A stretch of 64,000 nucleotides of DNA from Uranotaenia lowii (Eukaryota; Arthropoda; Insecta; Diptera; Culicidae). This document shows, piece after piece, positions 59,648 to 64,000 of this stretch. The notes under the pieces are model-generated. The model made no database searches, was not told the DNA's origin, and saw only the letters and a program-made list of their open reading frames with translations. The position numbers and the translations under genes were made by a program. The stretch spans positions 63,494,839 to 63,558,838 of the forward strand of contig NC_073691.1 in NCBI RefSeq assembly GCF_029784155.1, given 5' to 3'. How positions within the stretch are numbered: position 1 is the stretch's first letter; every line of letters starts with the position of its first letter.

Positions 59648-60939
59648 TCAATTCCAGATACTCCGTTTTTAACTGAAACTAGGGCAATCCCAAAACAATC
59701 CAAACAGCAATTTTTACAATTTGTGCTTTTCTTGTCACTCCGTATCATTTACCGGAGCCGGATCAATCTCAGAACAGTTTTTGAAAAAGCTATTCCAATC
59801 TGTGCTTTTCTTGTCACTCTGTATCATTTACCGAAGCCGGATCAATCCCAGAACAGTTTTTGAAAAAGCTATTCCAATCTGTGCTATTCCAGCCACTCCG
59901 TGGAAGCCAAGATGGACGTGTGGGTTATTTTTTTGCCACAACCGCGGCGTTGCCGTAAACCCAAGGTGGTTACAATACATACATACACGCTCCTTTTTTC
60001 AAACACAAAATTAAGTTGTTTTGGTTCAAAACTGCACTTCAGTGGCAGCCCTCAACTTTGAGTTCGACTGGGCAATCGCAAACCTTTGTTCTGATAGGCA
60101 TACTCAAAAAAAAGTTTGGTAGCCGAATTCAAATTTATCCTTTTTATTCGAGGGCTGTTTATTTTCGGTAATTGGAGGATGGTTAAATTTTTTTGTAATC
60201 GGATGTTGCTGTTCCGGTACATATTACAATTACAGAGCGACGGAAAGTTTTGACACTCCAAGTCAAAACTACAAATGAAACTTCCGGATGTTACTTCCTA
60301 CGGGAAGTAAATAACATTCAGAAGTTTCCGGATATTCCAAGCAGCTCACCATATGATGACAATGACGGACAAATGTTCACGCTGACAACGGCGGATCTTC
60401 CATTATGTATGACATTCCTTCATAGTCTTCTAGTAATTGTTCTGGAACGACAAAATTTTGCGACGTGTTCGTTCGCAGTTTGCGACTGTTCCGGTTCGAA
60501 GTGAACTCGCTAAGTGTTTTCAGCCTTACAAAGAGACTTCAATTTTCAGTTCATAAGGTCGAACTCAGCTTTGTTCACGCGCCGAAGGAAAAAATTGGAA
60601 CAATCTCAAAAACAATATTAGCTACAGCTTTTCAAAACTGTGCTTTTCCAGTTATTTGATTGTATGTATCGCTTTTCCTGACACTCCGTCTAATTTATAC
60701 GAGCTGGAACAAACTGAAAAGAGTATTTGTAACAGCCTTTCCTATCTGAGCTGAAACAATCGTTGCTTACCAATAGTTGCTTTTCCAGCAACTCCGTATC
60801 ATTTACTGGAGCCAGAGTCTTTTTTGCCGGAGCATCAGCCTTTCCAATATGTGCTTTTCTCCACTCTTATCAAATTTATGGGAGCCAGAACTCTTCTCGG
60901 AAACAATCTCGGAACAGCACAGTTTTAGGAATAAATATT

Positions 60940-63370
60940 GTCGTACCTGAGATCCTTCCGGATTCCAATAAAAAAAATCTTAACACATCTATTGCTCTCA
61001 AGAACACTCGAATAGCTGTCTTGTTTTTTTTTGTTGATTTTTTTTTAAGTTTCATTTTAACCGGATTTTTTTTTTGCAAACGTGGCCGGCTGAGTCCAAA
61101 TCCTTGGTTTATAGTTCTTCTATGGTCTAGAATCATCTCAGATGATACGCTTAAAAATGGGACAAAAACGTGGTCGAGTACTTCGATAATAATCAACTAT
61201 TTTTGCTAAATAGATTCTGAAATATAAAGGAGAAGAACTTTTACAGGATAAGCAGGTTAAGAAAGATTCTTGTACCGGATCCCAACTTACATATCCTAAA
61301 TATTACATGCGATTGAAGGTAAAATTTTCTTTTAAATAATAAACATGGCAATCCTTTGTAATTCTTTGGTCAATACCTTCGTAATGTGCCAGCAACATAA
61401 ATTCGGGTTTATTATTGTTCACAAAGCCATTAAGGGCAGCTAAACGAGCATTCTCGCAGCTCACTTTCAATTGAATCTTATATGACACGGTAAGATTAGG
61501 GTAACATTTAGAAGAATGAAAGAGAGAAACAAAAACCGAACCACCATAAACTCCACTTACATAACTTCTGGAGTGAAACTTCCAGCCCAGATTTCCACCC
61601 GTGGCAAACACCTGGTGGGTATGAAAATTTTGACAGAGAACGAAAAAAATATGAATAATTCACTTTCCCGTCCCGCGACACGGTTTGGTCCTTTCGTTGT
61701 TTCCGGCCGAATTGTGCCATTCAAATTCGGGATTTGTTATTGCCGGCGCGCTTTGCGAACTTCAACTGGCTTCCCATTCCTTTTTTGTCGTCGTCCTCAA
61801 CAAAAGTAGCACTCCCCAGAATCGCTTTCCAGTCAGCCAGTCGAACCCCCATGGGGTGGTGGAGGGCTGAATTTTCGACGAGTTTTCTTCCGATGCGAGG
61901 GAGTTGATATAAACGAAAACACTGCCGGAAGACGACGAGGCGGGAGTTTGTTTAGTGGAATTAATGAATATTCCATTACCAAGCCAAGGATCCATCCCGG
62001 GATGGTGAGGAACAAATCCATTTTGCCCCACCAATGCCAACAACAACCTTCCGTCTTGCTTCCTTCCGGTTTGTCGTCTGCCGAAGGTAGGTACGATTTC
62101 CGGAAGAAAAAAGATCCCGGAGTCTAGTCCTTTAAGGGATGTTTTTTCGTGTTGTAAAAGGTAGAATTTTGCGATTTCTCAGAACGTGACGGTCGGCCCG
62201 TCAATGGAGCTAATATGAGGGAATATCCGTCGAATCAAATTGAACCCGCAGGGTATGCAGCAATTGGCGTGTTGTGAAATTCTACATCCGAGTACCGCAA
62301 AAAGAGAAGGAAGGTGGAGAAACTGGAGCCCACCCCGGATTCAGACTGAGAAATGTAGTACTCTTTTGGTATCCAGAAGAAAAAAAAGTAGGAAACCGAC
62401 CCAAAATGAGTCATAAACTGCCAGCTAGCGTTCAGAGATTAAATAGCAGCAGGCAAACCTGTTGGGATTCACAGCAACCAACCTAGTAGGGTACGAATGT
62501 GGGCACACGATGACGTAGAGGGAATTTAAGGACAAGGGAGTTCTCGGTTGACTTTTTTTTATACTTCTCAGGAGGTGTGGTGGCGTCAGCGCTGTCAATC
62601 AAATTTTCTTGCGACACAGGAAAACTGCTGGTTCATCAAGTGCCATGCTGGTTTTCTGGCAGGGAAAGGTTGGGACTGAGTAATTGCTTTTTGTCTTGCC
62701 GTGTTTGTTTAGGAACGGAATAAGAAAAAGAGCAAATCTGACCGAGAGCTTAGAAAGGACGCTTTTTATGCATTTCACCAAGTGAACTGTTGCAATCCAA
62801 TTCTTGATGTGTTCTGATTTGAGTTTTATTAGACATTTTACAGAAAAAATGCTGAAGTATTTATGAATCATTCATCTGTCATAGAACGGTATATGTGCAA
62901 ATTCCATCAAATTTTTAATATCCTTATCTTCATTTTATTTAAATTTCTTTTTTTTATTTTAATCTTGAGATGTTAGATGATACTCGCAATATTTAGTACA
63001 TTTTAGGGCTTTGCTCTTCTACGGATATATCTTTCATTTTTACTTCCTTATGATACCTTAACTTGATCTATCCTTATTTTTAAGTTTATTTTATGGGATC
63101 GAATGCACTCTATGACAGTGAAGACTCCCTATTCCGACTTGTCGCAATCTCCAACTCCTTTGCATTATCCATTGGACCTCAACGCTGGCCGCATACCAAG
63201 TTTTGGTGTCATCGCATCGTCATCTTCTGCAATACGTTTTCGGCTATCGTGTCTAGTCCGCACCCAGCGAATATTGTGGCACGTGCATCTTCAAATGAAC
63301 ACCACGTGTTTGAGTGTTTCATCCACTTCACCGGGTACTCTTGCCACTCTGCCGGCAAGACAACATGTCC
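60940..63370. other. Non-coding sequence, no recognised gene
   Basis: No supported coding region. The GC-richer part 61500-62480 has open frames on both strands that overlap and lack recognisable motifs. Confidence 0.35.
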
Positions 63371-63580
63371 TCCCCCAGCAAATATTTTTGTAGCTATATT
63401 CTTCTGCTTTTTACAAACGTTCCATATACATCATAGAATGATGGTATGAAAATTGAAAAAAAAACAGCACTTACCTATCAAAGTTAAGGCAATATGCATA
63501 AATAAATTTCTAAAGCGACGAAAACTACACCGATTGGGCGTTATCAAACACCTTATTTGTACCTATCGTCAGTCTTCCGA
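63371..63580. repeat. Dispersed repeat starting CCCAGCAAAT (copy 2)
   Basis: Aligns with 44823-45060. A related word, cacccagcgaatattg, occurs about 105 bp before it at 63262, so the copy may be part of a larger repeat. The rest of the window to 64000 shows nothing recognisable. Confidence 0.55.
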
Positions 63581-64000
63581 AAATCAATCAAAACAAACAC
63601 TCAGGATGCGTTTCCTGTTGGAAACATTCAGATTGTATAATGGGATAGCGCCTCTCGCAACTGCTTCGCCTGGCTGGTATGCAATCTCGATCAGCGCTCC
63701 TATCAGCTATGCAAACCGAGTCGCATCATTCAGAATCATCGGTTTAGCAAACATCGCATATCGGAGATGATTGAGATACAAACTGATCCATTCTGAATGT
63801 AGCTCACTCAGTATCTGCCTGAATTATATGAAATTCAAAATTATTTTTTGCAGGACGAGAAAAATCAAACAGTTGTGCGGGACACCATAAATTCTCAGTA
63901 GTTTTAACGTGACGGACGACAGTTTAATAAGAGAACTTGTAAAATTTGAAAAACATGGCGAAAGTGAACATCTTTCCCTCACAAACACAACTTCAATTTG

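Larger units (their letters stand above)
54300..60940. repeat. Approximately 100-bp satellite array, interrupted
   Basis: Diverged units share the order actccgtatcatttaccgga, gccggatcaatc(t/c)cagaac, agtttttgaaaaagcta and ttccaatctgtgcttttc. They occur at 54320-54414, 55890-56017, 59655-59900 (two near-identical adjacent units) and 60590-60920. Two transposable elements separate the first three blocks, and a non-repeat stretch (59905-60590) precedes the last. Confidence 0.7.

Noticed and set aside
61300..62480. Possible host exons in the GC-richer region
   Set aside because: Open frames overlap on both strands, lack recognised motifs and have no convincing splice sites in register.

Overview
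This window is eukaryotic and very probably from a culicine-type mosquito. It is AT-rich, nearly all host sequence is non-coding, and it is packed with nested insect transposons: BEL/Pao, RTE, CR1 and Jockey retroelements, two IS630-Tc1-mariner DD37E families, and several MITE families. The one recognisable host gene is neuroglian (Nrg, the insect L1-type cell adhesion molecule) on the minus strand. The species call is an inference from the repeat content; no species-level marker was read.

Host gene. Three Nrg exons lie at 11721-16537 (minus). They are a common cytoplasmic exon (16437-16537) and two alternative last exons, each carrying the ankyrin-binding FIGQY motif: a proximal exon (12834-12928, resembling Drosophila Nrg167) and a distal exon (11721-11851, resembling neuronal Nrg180). 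No upstream Nrg exon was found. The preceding exon may lie in the 500-bp N gap (18001-18500) or beyond 64 kb, so much of 16.5-64 kb may be one transposon-filled intron.

Layout. 1-6552: an array of about 143-bp repeats split by a probable LTR remnant and a 5'-truncated RTE element, which itself holds a TTAA-flanked piggyBac-type MITE. 6928-7191: a 234-bp retroposed insert with 15-bp target-site duplications. 13-16 kb: SINE-like remnants, a Harbinger-type MITE and a 1.45-kb TA-flanked element with repeated ATTCTGCGCA motifs and a long hairpin. 20.9-27.4 kb: a nest in which a CR1-type LINE is hit by a DD37E family A transposon (itself hit by a Jockey LINE carrying a Harbinger MITE, and by a family A deletion derivative), and again by a DD37E family B element carrying an hAT-like MITE. 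27789-34294: a complete, recent BEL/Pao element with LTRs that look identical. 39.2-40.7 kb: a family B copy with one visible nonsense codon, carrying a Harbinger-type MITE. 42-46.4 kb: CAGGGTGGC-type elements, a tRNA-derived SINE, an hAT MITE and AT-rich inverted arrays. 47.8-51.9 kb: one decayed and one near-intact family A copy and a family B copy. 54.3-60.9 kb: an approximately 100-bp satellite split by two CAGGGTGGC-type elements.

The transposons do not cooperate as a system. The window is a layered record of insertions, and many empty sites can be reconstructed from target duplications and restored reading frames. No host coding sequence other than Nrg could be supported.
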